From Sphingobacterium yanglingense (GTDB lineage Bacteria; Bacteroidota; Bacteroidia; Sphingobacteriales; Sphingobacteriaceae): a DNA stretch of 64,000 nt. Below are positions 19,907 to 28,137 of the stretch, piece after piece. The stretch lies in the NCBI RefSeq assembly GCF_004363245.1, contig NZ_SNYV01000017.1, positions 310,001 through 374,000 on the forward strand. Direction: 5' to 3'. A program made the position numbers and the translations under genes. The stretch's first letter is position 1. Every line of letters starts with the position of its first letter. The notes beneath the pieces are model-generated. The model searched no databases. It was not told the DNA's origin and saw nothing but the letters and a program-made list of their open reading frames with translations.

Positions 19907-21016
19907 CTACACTTTCTCTCCCTCAAAATAAACCTTTTTCACATTAAAGTATTGATCAAAAACCAATACATTCGCTTTTGCGCCCTCCCCTAAATGTCCG
20001 ATATCTGTTCGTTCTATCAGTCGGGCTGGGTAAGTCGTTGCCATCCGAATGGCTTCATCCAATTGAATCCCTACCTTCTCAACACAATTTCGGATAGCCC
20101 CTAACATGGTCAATGCTGATCCACTCAGCGTGCCATCAGGCAGCACATAATGATCCTTGTTAAAAACGTGTTGATAAATTCCACTTTCACACCCCGTAAC
20201 CGCATCGGTAATCAAGTACAACCGTTCACCCAATTGCGTTTTACTGATCTTTACCACTTCATAATCGACATGAATGCCATCAACCACTATTGAAGCACAT
20301 ACATTCTTATGATTGAATATGGCACCCGGTACGCCCGCTTGCCGATGATGCAATGGCGACATCGCATTCCAAAGATGTGTTGCAGCTTTAATCCCCTTAT
20401 CGAATGCGTTCGACGCCTCATGAAATGTCGCATCAGTATGTCCGGCACTGATCAACAATCCTTTTTCTACCAAATAATCAAGACAGTCCTGTTCCAACAA
20501 TTCCGGAGCTACCGTTATAATCCCGACAACATCTTCATTGCCTTCCAACAAGTGGCGTAGTGTAGGGATATCGGCTTTGACAATAAGAGCTTCTGGATGC
20601 GCTCCTCTCTTTTTAGCATTCAGAAAAGGTCCTTCCAGATGCAAGCCCATCGCCACCCGAGGAGAAGCTTCCTTAAACACACGAATCGCCTCATCAAATA
20701 CTTGAATGGTATTTGTTGCCAATGTTAAATAAAAAGAAGTACATCCCTGCCTCAATAATTCCTGCTCTATTTTATCGAGCGCATCTGCATTTGGTATTTC
20801 TGAAAACAGATTTCCTCCTGCCCCATAAATCTGTAGATCGATCAATCCGGGACATATGTTATCTCCCTCTACATTGACCTTCTCAAATCCTTCTGGAATC
20901 TGGGTCTCGGGTACTATTCTCTCAATCCTGCCATCCGAGATTAACAGAGCATGATGGTGTATAATATTATATCCGGAATAGATTGTTCCGTTGTACAAAG
21001 CTAGCTTTCTTTCCAT
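19907..21016 (-). CDS. nagA: N-acetylglucosamine-6-phosphate deacetylase
   Basis: Cytoplasmic amidohydrolase that turns GlcNAc-6-phosphate into glucosamine-6-phosphate and acetate. The 369 residues carry all family signatures: PGLIDLQIYGAGG (about 56-68), HLEGPF (126-131), GHTDA (192-196, metal ligand His193), HLWNAM (214-219) and LITDA (catalytic Asp271). The first motif has QxY in place of HxH, as in the single-metal class typified by E. coli NagA. It is the first gene of an operon with a GHL10 lipoprotein and an amidase, which makes a peptidoglycan or amino-sugar salvage role likely. Length is normal. Confidence 0.96.
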   Translation of the reverse strand: MERKLALYNGTIYSGYNIIHHHALLISDGRIERIVPETQIPEGFEKVNVEGDNICPGLIDLQIYGAGGNLFSEIPNADALDKIEQELLRQGCTSFYLTLATNTIQVFDEAIRVFKEASPRVAMGLHLEGPFLNAKKRGAHPEALIVKADIPTLRHLLEGNEDVVGIITVAPELLEQDCLDYLVEKGLLISAGHTDATFHEASNAFDKGIKAATHLWNAMSPLHHRQAGVPGAIFNHKNVCASIVVDGIHVDYEVVKISKTQLGERLYLITDAVTGCESGIYQHVFNKDHYVLPDGTLSGSALTMLGAIRNCVEKVGIQLDEAIRMATTYPARLIERTDIGHLGEGAKANVLVFDQYFNVKKVYFEGEKV

Positions 21017-21175
21017 ACTGCAATTTAAAAAAAATCATGATGTCCCTGCATCAGGCACAGACACAAAACAATCACAATGTTATCTTTAGAGCTCTTGAAT
21101 GCCAATGCAAGAGAAAACATCATGAAAAAAAAACATTTTGTTAACATTTTGTAACAGATGATATCAGGAGAAATG

Positions 21176-21690
21176 AAGATTTTTATGCGCCTCTATGCCG
21201 GCGCAGGGCAACAAACTTTTGCTTGATCAAAAGTTTGGCAAAAATCAAGGCTGTATCTTATTTGTTGCTCCAGTAACGCCATGGTGTAAGCGCAGTTCCT
21301 AGGTCTCCTACACTCAAATCCACGCTAGGACTGGAATCTGCTGGAGATAATGCAAGATGTAAGGATTGTCATACACCATGCCTACTTTCACTGCCAAATA
21401 AGCTAAGGCCGCTTTGAAGCCTCTCAATAGAATAGAAGACGCTGTAATCAATAAGCGACACCTGAAAAACGACCTTGTAGCATATGGAAACTAAAGCCGT
21501 AAAGCTATCACACAGATTGTCGTACGTATTGCAGTAACCAAGGATTTCCAGTCTAAGGGTGGGGCGAGCGTTGTGGCGACCTTAGAAACCGCCTTAATAG
21601 CTTTACGTGCTGTGATGAACATAGGCTATACAGTCTTGACCTTTTTGCTTCGTTTTTGTGTCAAGACAAAAATGAAGGTCTCGTCCTGAC
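21176..21690. repeat. Interspersed ~510-bp non-coding repeat, copy B
   Basis: Second direct copy of the repeat at 16921. It shares the left end TTTTTATGCGCCTC, the hairpin AAACTTTT-GCTTGATC-AAAAGTTT (21213-21236) and the closing hairpin CTTCGTTTTTGT with ACAAAAATGAAG around GTCAAG (21648-21677). In the closing hairpin the arms differ from copy A but still pair, with the same loop. It occupies most of the 767-bp gap between the divergent nagA and the ridA pair. Confidence 0.8.
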
Positions 21691-21754
21691 AAGGACTATT
21701 TTAAACTTTGACCTTATCAATTTACATTCCGCATTTAAAAGCAACAAATATTCG

Positions 21755-21762
21755 TAACTTCG
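21755..21762 (+). promoter_or_regulatory. Candidate promoter element for the small membrane gene and ridA
   Basis: TAACTTCG resembles the Bacteroidota -7 consensus TAnnTTTG with one change and lies 22 bp before the ATG at 21784. No clear -33 TTG is visible. Confidence 0.35.
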
Positions 21763-21783
21763 TATCACACGAAACCTCAGACT

Positions 21784-21900
21784 ATGGGAAAAGCCAAACA
21801 AAGCACAAACGGTAGTATAAAAGCAATGCGCATCATCAATATCATTGCGATTACAGTCTTTGTCTTAGGAATCCTTTATAAAATATTTATAGCTAAATAA
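21784..21900 (+). CDS. Predicted 38-residue single-pass membrane peptide
   Basis: A short frame from ATG at 21784 to TAA at 21900. It has a polar, lysine-rich N-terminus (MGKAKQSTNGSIKAMR), one hydrophobic stretch of about 17 residues (IINIIAITVFVLGILYK) and a short basic end. It ends two bases before the ridA start codon, so it reads as the first gene of a two-gene unit. The tight spacing and clean membrane-segment profile support a real gene. I do not know a function; the hydrophobic segment predicts insertion in the inner membrane. Confidence 0.6.
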   Translation: MGKAKQSTNGSIKAMRIINIIAITVFVLGILYKIFIAK

Positions 21901-21902
21901 TA

Positions 21903-22289
21903 ATGTCACAGAAAGAAATCTTCAACACAGATAAGGCACCTGCAGCAATCGGGCCTTACAACCAAGCTATCAAAGCAGACAAAACATTGTATGTATCGGG
22001 CCAGGTACCTTTCAATCCGGAGACGATGGAATTGGTCACTACAGGTATAGCAGATGAAGCCCATCAGGTATTAAAAAATGTTGGTGCCATCTTAAATCAC
22101 GCTGGTTATGATTTCAAAGATGTATGCAAAGCTACCATCTTCTTATCGAGCATGGATGATTTTGCAACAGTAAACGAAGTGTATGCACAGTATTTCAACG
22201 AAAACCAGCCTGCACGCGAGTGTGTCGCGGTAAAAACATTACCGCGCAACGTAAACGTAGAAATATCGGTGATTGCCTGGAAAGCATAA
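21903..22289 (+). CDS. ridA: RidA family enamine/imine deaminase
   Basis: 128 residues, the standard length for RidA (YjgF/YER057c/UK114). It hydrolyses reactive enamine/imine intermediates such as 2-aminoacrylate made by PLP enzymes. Signatures seen: the N-terminal PAAIGPYNQAI, the core LYVSGQVPFNP, and the C-terminal PARECVAVKTLPRNVNVEISVIA, whose arginine is the residue that binds the substrate carboxylate. It follows a 38-residue membrane peptide by two bases and is closed by a terminator at 22322. Confidence 0.95.
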   Translation: MSQKEIFNTDKAPAAIGPYNQAIKADKTLYVSGQVPFNPETMELVTTGIADEAHQVLKNVGAILNHAGYDFKDVCKATIFLSSMDDFATVNEVYAQYFNENQPARECVAVKTLPRNVNVEISVIAWKA

Positions 22290-22321
22290 TTCCAATAATA
22301 CAACCTTTACAAACACATTTC

Positions 22322-22348
22322 AGCCCTGATCACACAGGGCTTTTTTTT
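22322..22348 (+). terminator. Rho-independent terminator after ridA
   Basis: AGCCCTG and CAGGGCT form a 7-bp stem with loop ATCACA, followed by a run of eight T residues. Confidence 0.85.
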
Positions 22349-22425
22349 AACAAAAACTTTAGACCTTGTAGCGATTTTTACTCATCTACCGTATTAAGTA
22401 CATTATAAACGTTAATTCAAAAAAA

Positions 22426-23124
22426 ATGGTAAAAACTAACCTCTTATTTTGCTACCTACTGGGTCTAATTACTTTATTTTCCGCCTGCAGCAAAGACGAT
22501 GGTAAATATGACGAACTCATTCGTCTTGCTGACGTAAAACTACAGGAAGCAATCAAGTTGGCTGAGAACCAGCCTTGCAAGCCCGTAGAAGAATGGCGTA
22601 TAGACACACTATCTTACAGATATGTCCCTGTGCACCCCAGTTTTGAAAAGGAATACAATGCGCTGATAAAAGAATATCGAAATCTTGCCGAACAGGCTAG
22701 CAAAGCGTACAAGCCCGGTAAACATGACCCAATAGCATATAACACTACACCTGTAATACTACCTCCTAACTTTGGGTTACGCTGCAAAGAAGGTAAAATG
22801 ATCGTCGCATCGGCATTTGACCTTGAACTTACAGAAATCGACCAAAAAATAGAAAATTTATTGCCTCAAATCCGCGACTTCTTCAAAGATGTACCTTGCA
22901 CTGACGCCAGCAAATGGAATATCCTCACAATAAGAAAAGACTGCGAATTTATACCTGTTGCCTATACTGAAACCCGTGAATTAGGCCTTTTTTTCAAAAA
23001 AACAGAACAATTAAACCACTTAAACTACGCTAGGTATCACAAAACAGGAAAGGAATGTCCAACACAGAATCCAAATCCTCCAAAAGGGATCATCTGTAAA
23101 GACGGGCATCCCACATTACAATAG
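22426..23124 (+). CDS. Lipoprotein of unknown function with an internal repeat
   Basis: 232 residues with a lipoprotein leader ending LFSAC (cysteine 21). The mature protein is built from two related halves. Each has PC-(KPVEEW or TDASKW), an R/K-rich strand, a V-P-V or I-P-V segment, a helical stretch ending in an Y-K/T-GK pattern, then a proline pair and L/I-(R/I)-CK-(E/D)-G. The cysteines are conserved between halves, so disulfides are plausible. No family is recognised. It stands alone between the ridA terminator and the convergent recG, whose stop is only 4 bp away. Confidence 0.8.
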   Translation: MVKTNLLFCYLLGLITLFSACSKDDGKYDELIRLADVKLQEAIKLAENQPCKPVEEWRIDTLSYRYVPVHPSFEKEYNALIKEYRNLAEQASKAYKPGKHDPIAYNTTPVILPPNFGLRCKEGKMIVASAFDLELTEIDQKIENLLPQIRDFFKDVPCTDASKWNILTIRKDCEFIPVAYTETRELGLFFKKTEQLNHLNYARYHKTGKECPTQNPNPPKGIICKDGHPTLQ

Positions 23125-23128
23125 GTAT

Positions 23129-25234
23129 TTACGAGATTTTATCCCAGGATATACCTGGAGCCCGTTGATTAAGATAGATGGACAATTGCTGGTGCTGTGG
23201 TGCCAGCAGTTGTGGATCTTCCTTGAATATTTCGATCACCCGACTACGGGCTTCACTCAATATCGCCTGATCCTTGGCCAAATCTGCAATCTTCATTTCC
23301 AACACGCCCGACTGCTGTGTCCCCGACAGATCTCCCGGGCCACGCAGTTCAAGATCCACCTCCGCGATTTCAAAGCCATCGTTCGTCCGTACCATCGTAT
23401 CTAACCGTTTGCGTCCTTCTTTACTTAGCTTATCTCCTGACATCAAAATACAGAATGACTGTTCCGCTCCACGGCCTACACGCCCACGTAGCTGATGCAA
23501 TTGGGACAGACCAAAACGCTCAGAGTTTTCAATAATCATGACCGACGCATTTGGCACGTTGACCCCTACCTCAATTACGGTAGTCGCGACCATAATCTGG
23601 GTTTCGCCTTTCACAAAACGTTGCATTTCAAAGTCCTTATCCTTCACAGGCATCTTACCGTGCACAATACTGATATGATACTGCGGCAGAGGGAATTCCC
23701 GCATCAATCCTTCCAGACCTGCCTCCAGATACAGTAAATCCATTTTTTCACTTTCCTTGATCAATGGATAAACGATATACACCTGTCGACCTTTAGTAAC
23801 TTCCTCCCGTATAAAACCAAACACACGCAGGCGCTGATTTTCGAAAAAATGAACTGTCTTTATAGGTTTACGTCCAGCTGGCAATTCATCAATAATAGAA
23901 ATATCCAAATCTCCGTACAGCGTCATTGCCAAGGTACGTGGTATAGGTGTCGCCGTCATAACCAACATATGCGGGGGCACGACATTCTTCCTCCACAATT
24001 TAGCCCTTTGTTCGACTCCGAATCGGTGCTGTTCATCAATCACGACAAAGCCGATATTCTTAAACTTCACTTTGTCTTCAATCAGCGCGTGCGTACCTAT
24101 GAGGATATCCAGAGAACCATCCTCCAGCCCCTGATGTATCAAACGTCGTTCTTTTGTCGGTGTAGACCCCGTCAGCAGTTTAATCGAACAGATATCCTCA
24201 CCAATTAGTTCTTTGAGCCCATTATAATGCTGCGTAGCCAAGATTTCAGTAGGTGCCATCATACAGGCCTGAAACCCATTATCCAATGCTATCAGCATAC
24301 TCATCAGTGCAACCACTGTCTTGCCAGACCCAACATCTCCCTGCACCAGCCGATTCATCTGCGCGCCTGTGTTCGTATCCTGCCGGATTTCCTTGATCAC
24401 GCGCTTTTGCGCATTAGTCAGCGGAAAAGGCAACCGCTCATTGAAAAAAGCATTAAACCTATCGCCCACCTTATCAAACCGATGCCCTTTGAATTTTTGG
24501 GTATTCAACTGCTTATTACGCAGAAGTCGCAGTTGTATAAAAAAAAGCTCTTCAAACTTCAACCGTCTGATAGCGGCATTCAGCTCATTCACATTTTGAG
24601 GAAAATGTATAGCCAACAATGCTTCTTTATGACCAATAAGATTGTGCTTCTGAAGAATATAAGCAGGCAATAGCTCTTCTATCCCATTATACACCGCTTC
24701 CAGCGCTGTCTGCTGAAGCTTTTGAATACCTTTGGTATCCAGATTGAACTTCTTTAATTTCTCCGTTGAAGAATACACCGGCTGCATCGTCATATTGCCA
24801 ACCTTCTTCTCCGCAGAACTGTACAGCTCCATCTCTGGATGGGTCATCGAGATCGCACCGTTGAACTCCACAGGCTTACCATAGATAATATAGGGACTAC
24901 CGATTTTCAGGCTTTTTTTAAGCCAGGGTATACTCTGGAACCAAACCAGCTCCATAGTTCCTGTCTCATCACGAAACTGTGCCACCAGACGCTTCCCCCG
25001 ACGCTCACCGACTTCTTTCAACGAAATCAAGCGGCCCAGTATCTGCGCTCCGATCAAATCTGCATGTACCTGTCGTATTTTATGGAATTTAGTACGGTCA
25101 ATATACCGGAATGGATAATACTGCAACAAATCCCCAATAGTAAATATCAGCAGCTCCTTTTTTATTACATCAGCTTTCTGCGGACCTACACCTTTGAGGT
25201 ATTCTATTGGAGTTATTAAAGATAAATTAGCCAT
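23129..25234 (-). CDS. recG: ATP-dependent DNA helicase RecG
   Basis: 701-residue branch-migration helicase that remodels stalled forks and Holliday junctions. N-terminal wedge domain starts with PIEYLKGVGPQKADVI and an OB-type region follows. The SF2 motor shows GDVGSGKT (Walker A), the DEQH box in VVIDEQHRFGVEQRAK, TATPIPRTLAM, and motif VI in QLRGRVGRG. The C-terminal SGTQQSG block is typical of RecG. Length matches the family. It is convergent with the lipoprotein gene at 22426, with only 4 bp between stop codons. Confidence 0.97.
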   Translation of the reverse strand: MANLSLITPIEYLKGVGPQKADVIKKELLIFTIGDLLQYYPFRYIDRTKFHKIRQVHADLIGAQILGRLISLKEVGERRGKRLVAQFRDETGTMELVWFQSIPWLKKSLKIGSPYIIYGKPVEFNGAISMTHPEMELYSSAEKKVGNMTMQPVYSSTEKLKKFNLDTKGIQKLQQTALEAVYNGIEELLPAYILQKHNLIGHKEALLAIHFPQNVNELNAAIRRLKFEELFFIQLRLLRNKQLNTQKFKGHRFDKVGDRFNAFFNERLPFPLTNAQKRVIKEIRQDTNTGAQMNRLVQGDVGSGKTVVALMSMLIALDNGFQACMMAPTEILATQHYNGLKELIGEDICSIKLLTGSTPTKERRLIHQGLEDGSLDILIGTHALIEDKVKFKNIGFVVIDEQHRFGVEQRAKLWRKNVVPPHMLVMTATPIPRTLAMTLYGDLDISIIDELPAGRKPIKTVHFFENQRLRVFGFIREEVTKGRQVYIVYPLIKESEKMDLLYLEAGLEGLMREFPLPQYHISIVHGKMPVKDKDFEMQRFVKGETQIMVATTVIEVGVNVPNASVMIIENSERFGLSQLHQLRGRVGRGAEQSFCILMSGDKLSKEGRKRLDTMVRTNDGFEIAEVDLELRGPGDLSGTQQSGVLEMKIADLAKDQAILSEARSRVIEIFKEDPQLLAPQHQQLSIYLNQRAPGISWDKIS

Positions 25235-25342
25235 TCCTAAGAACGGCTAATTTACAAAAACTAAATTAAAACGTTTCTGTATTTCGGCACACATGAAAAC
25301 CGCTACAGAAATGCCTACTGATATATAGGGGATTGGTCGGAT

Positions 25343-26329
25343 TTATTTTAAATTGTTTATCATATTAACCAGATTGCTCTTTGTCTCTCTTTTTATCTCT
25401 TCTTTACCGATTGTAATAACGCCTTTATCCTCAATCTTGACCTTTCTGATTGCATAAGCCACAGCTCCGTTACTTTCCGAAACAAACACAATATGCAGAT
25501 TCAGGCCTACAGGCACAAAACCATAGTGTTCCGAAAAGAAATGATCTTTACTGTCGTAAGTATCCAAAAGGGCCAATACATTCGGTTCCCCCTCATAGGC
25601 TAAAAACACACCTGAGTTCTCCTTGTTATATTCTGCAGGCACCACAACTTTGATCTGCGTCTTTGGCCGTGCGTCATTATAAAAGCGGTCCACATTCGCC
25701 CATCCGAAACTATCTCCCCAGATATCATATCGTGCGGTCTCTGTATTAGGTCCTATTCCTGCTTCTTTTCCCTGTCCTTCAGGATTGACTTCCTCCCAGA
25801 CCAGGTCTCCTGCCTCATTGATATTTCCCTTCCACAGCTTCATATCCATGTCCAACCCGCCAGTATTAGCCGCTGGTACTGTCACCGAAAATGTACATCC
25901 CGGTTTCAGAACTTTATCCCCCTGTTTAACCTGAATATTATATTCTCCCCCTGTCACCAAAGGCAATAAATTTCCTGAAGCGTCTTTTCCCATCACAGGC
26001 TTGTTGGTCATTACCATATTTCCTCTGTCATAAATCTCAACAAAAGAAAGGGCCACATCTCCGGAAACCAGATTATTACTGGCATCCCGAAGACAGTTGG
26101 GATGTATCGTTACTTTAGCTCCTTTGGAGGAAGTAAAAACCACACCGTCTTCTGCCTTAAAAGTCTTCGTCTGCGTTAGATCCTGTAGCGACTGAGCCCT
26201 CATTTCTTTAAAAGCTGCGGCTGATGGTCCAGCTATCTCGGTTTCTATTCCGTCATTCTTACAAGATGTCGCGATAAAGGATGCACACAGCAATACCGCC
26301 AAAGTTTTAAAAGTAAATGTTCTTTTCAT
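25343..26329 (-). CDS. Lipoprotein of unknown function
   Basis: 328 residues with lipoprotein leader and FIATSC (cysteine 23). After a linker comes a beta-sandwich-like region (VVFTSSKGAKVTIHPNCLRD, SGDVALSFVEIYDRGNMV, GGEYNIQVKQGDKVLKPG). This reminds me of ZU5-like or carboxypeptidase regulatory-like folds in Bacteroidota lipoproteins, but it is not a firm family match. A second half of mixed beta segments ends in a charged helix. It has no obvious operon partner: recG lies 108 bp downstream on the same strand and hflX is divergent. Surface or periplasmic location is inferred. Confidence 0.78.
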   Translation of the reverse strand: MKRTFTFKTLAVLLCASFIATSCKNDGIETEIAGPSAAAFKEMRAQSLQDLTQTKTFKAEDGVVFTSSKGAKVTIHPNCLRDASNNLVSGDVALSFVEIYDRGNMVMTNKPVMGKDASGNLLPLVTGGEYNIQVKQGDKVLKPGCTFSVTVPAANTGGLDMDMKLWKGNINEAGDLVWEEVNPEGQGKEAGIGPNTETARYDIWGDSFGWANVDRFYNDARPKTQIKVVVPAEYNKENSGVFLAYEGEPNVLALLDTYDSKDHFFSEHYGFVPVGLNLHIVFVSESNGAVAYAIRKVKIEDKGVITIGKEEIKRETKSNLVNMINNLK

Positions 26330-26472
26330 GTCTTTAAGATTTTAATTGTTACTATTTAATCTGTTTACATGATGATATAAATGGTTGACGCAGATTGTTA
26401 CCCTCTAATAACTATTTTTTTTACAAAAAACATTCGCCCTTCTATTTATTTAACTGCTCCATAAAAAACCAT

Positions 26473-26480
26473 TATCTTTG
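26473..26480 (+). promoter_or_regulatory. TAnnTTTG promoter element for hflX
   Basis: TATCTTTG is an exact match to the Bacteroidota -7 consensus, 46 bp before the hflX ATG. The -33 region is weak. Confidence 0.5.
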
Positions 26481-26526
26481 TTTCCTTGTTCTTAGTAGAC
26501 AGTAAGACAAGAGATAACAGACATAT

Positions 26527-27717
26527 ATGGGAAAAACTAAGATATACGACACCGCAATAAAACAAGAAACCGCTATTTTGGTATCGGTTATCACACCCGA
26601 TATTTCAGAAGCTATAGCACAGGAGTACCTCGAAGAGTTACGCTTTCTCGTAGAAACTGCCGGTGGCGACACTAAAGGTGTATTTACACAGAAAATGGCG
26701 AAACCTGAACATGCTACGTTTGTCGGTACCGGTAAATTACAGGAAATCAAAGAATATGTAGAAGCGGAGGACATCGACATGATCGTTTTCGATGACGAAC
26801 TATCGCCTTCCCAACTTCGTAATATAGAGAAAGAGCTGCAACGTAAAGTCCTAGACCGTTCCAGCTTAATCCTCGACATCTTTGCTAAGCATGCACAGAC
26901 CGCACAGGCAAAAACACAGGTCGAGCTCGCTCAGCTTCAATACCTACTGCCACGCCTTACCCGCTTATGGACTCACTTAGAGCGTCAGCGTGGGGGTATC
27001 GGGATGCGTGGTCCGGGAGAGTCTCAAATTGAAACCGATAGACGGATTATCTTAAACAAGATCTCGTTACTGAAAGAACGGTTAAAAATTATCGACAAAC
27101 AGAACGAAACACAGCGCAAGAACCGTGGAGAGATGATACGTGTCGCTTTAGTCGGCTATACCAACGTTGGTAAATCGACTATCCTCAACATGATATCGAA
27201 AGCCGATGTTCTTATTGAAAATAAGTTATTCGCAACCTTAGATACGACTGTACGGAAAGTAGTCATCGACAACCTTCCGTTTTTAATGTCCGACACCGTG
27301 GGTTTCATACGTAAGTTGCCTCATCATTTGGTCGAGTCTTTCAAATCCACCCTAGATGAAGTTCGCGAAGCAGATGTATTGATTCATGTGGTAGACATCT
27401 CCCACCCGGACTTTGAGCATCATATTATCGCGGTCAACGAGACTCTAAAAGATATCAAAGCACTGGACAAGCCGACTATTACCGTATTCAATAAAATTGA
27501 TGCCTATAAGCCTCCTGTTGAAGTCGATGAAGAAGGCGAAGAAATAAAGGTAACACTTGACGACTTTAAAAACTCCTGGATGGCCAAAAACTCCGATCCA
27601 GCAATCTTTTTATCCGCTACAAACAAGACGAATATAGAAGAGTTTAAAGAGAAGCTCTATGAAGTCATAGCAGACCTACATAACAAACGGTATCCGTATA
27701 ATAATTTGCTTTATTAG
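26527..27717 (+). CDS. hflX: Ribosome-associated GTPase HflX
   Basis: 396 residues. The N-terminal HflX domain includes ELRFLVETAGGD and ATFVGTGKLQEI, followed by the signature RGGIGMRGPGESQIETDRR. The GTPase domain has GYTNVGKST (G1), DTVGFIRKLPHHLVESF (G3 region) and FNKID (G4). HflX splits stalled or hibernating ribosomes. The gene is followed by an S23-type gene embedded in AT-rich repeats, which probably is not functionally linked. Confidence 0.97.
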   Translation: MGKTKIYDTAIKQETAILVSVITPDISEAIAQEYLEELRFLVETAGGDTKGVFTQKMAKPEHATFVGTGKLQEIKEYVEAEDIDMIVFDDELSPSQLRNIEKELQRKVLDRSSLILDIFAKHAQTAQAKTQVELAQLQYLLPRLTRLWTHLERQRGGIGMRGPGESQIETDRRIILNKISLLKERLKIIDKQNETQRKNRGEMIRVALVGYTNVGKSTILNMISKADVLIENKLFATLDTTVRKVVIDNLPFLMSDTVGFIRKLPHHLVESFKSTLDEVREADVLIHVVDISHPDFEHHIIAVNETLKDIKALDKPTITVFNKIDAYKPPVEVDEEGEEIKVTLDDFKNSWMAKNSDPAIFLSATNKTNIEEFKEKLYEVIADLHNKRYPYNNLLY

Positions 27718-27749
27718 GTTATAAAGTTATAGAGGTTATGAAGTTATGG
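27718..27749. repeat. Left AT-rich repeat flanking the S23-type gene
   Basis: Begins immediately after the hflX stop with GGTTATAAAGTTATAGAGG and repeats GTTATGAAGTTATG. It is an imperfect inverted match to 28102-28137 and a close direct match to 54684-54719. Confidence 0.6.
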
Positions 27750-28105
27750 TAAAATCACACAAGGATTTAAAAGTTTGGCAAGAGAGTATGCTTCTTGTAA
27801 AGGATGTATATGAGATTACAAATTCCTTTCCTGCAGATGAACGATTTACCTTAGGTCAACAAATAAGTCGATCTGCAATTTCGATTCCCTCCAACATAGC
27901 CGAGGGAGCTGGTAGACGTGGAAACAAAGAATGGACTAGGTTTCTCTATATAGCATTAGGATCATTATCAGAACTCGAAGCTCAAATTGAAATAGCTAAA
28001 ATGCTAGGTTACATCAACGATAATAAAATCATTATAGAAAAAATCACATTTATACGAATTATGACAACGAAGTTGATCGCTAGCCTAGATGCTAAGGCTA
28101 CATAA
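27746..28105 (+). CDS. S23/four-helix-bundle protein
   Basis: 119 residues of the S23-type four-helix-bundle family first seen in 23S rRNA intervening sequences and now known as frequent stand-alone genes in Bacteroidota. Family blocks: HKDLKVWQESMLLVKDVYEIT at the start, the central FTLGQQISRSAISIPSNIAEGAGR, and GSLSELEAQIEIAKMLGYI. It is related in fold to Avd-type proteins, but no reverse transcriptase or variable-region gene is near, so a diversity-generating role is not supported. It is bracketed by imperfect inverted AT-rich repeats, which suggests it moved as a small cassette. Function unknown. Confidence 0.92.
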   Translation: MVKSHKDLKVWQESMLLVKDVYEITNSFPADERFTLGQQISRSAISIPSNIAEGAGRRGNKEWTRFLYIALGSLSELEAQIEIAKMLGYINDNKIIIEKITFIRIMTTKLIASLDAKAT

Positions 28106-28137
28106 CCTCGTAACTTTCGTAACTACATAACTTTTAA
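28102..28137. repeat. Right AT-rich repeat flanking the S23-type gene
   Basis: CATAACCTCGTAACTTTCG followed by TAACTACATAACTTTT is an imperfect inverted counterpart of 27718-27749. It begins in the stop codon region of the S23-type gene and ends at the lipB start. Confidence 0.6.

Noticed and set aside
24227..24673. Plus-strand open frame of 148 codons antisense to recG
   Set aside because: Lies wholly within recG, has protein-like composition only by mirror of the coding strand, and no ribosome binding site or homology that I recognise.
26472..26879. Minus-strand open frame antisense to hflX
   Set aside because: Overlaps the hflX start and promoter; serine-rich shadow translation with no support.
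27746..28105. Ribosomal protein S23 or Avd accessory gene of a diversity-generating retroelement
   Set aside because: S23 naming is historical and there is no reverse transcriptase or variable repeat nearby.
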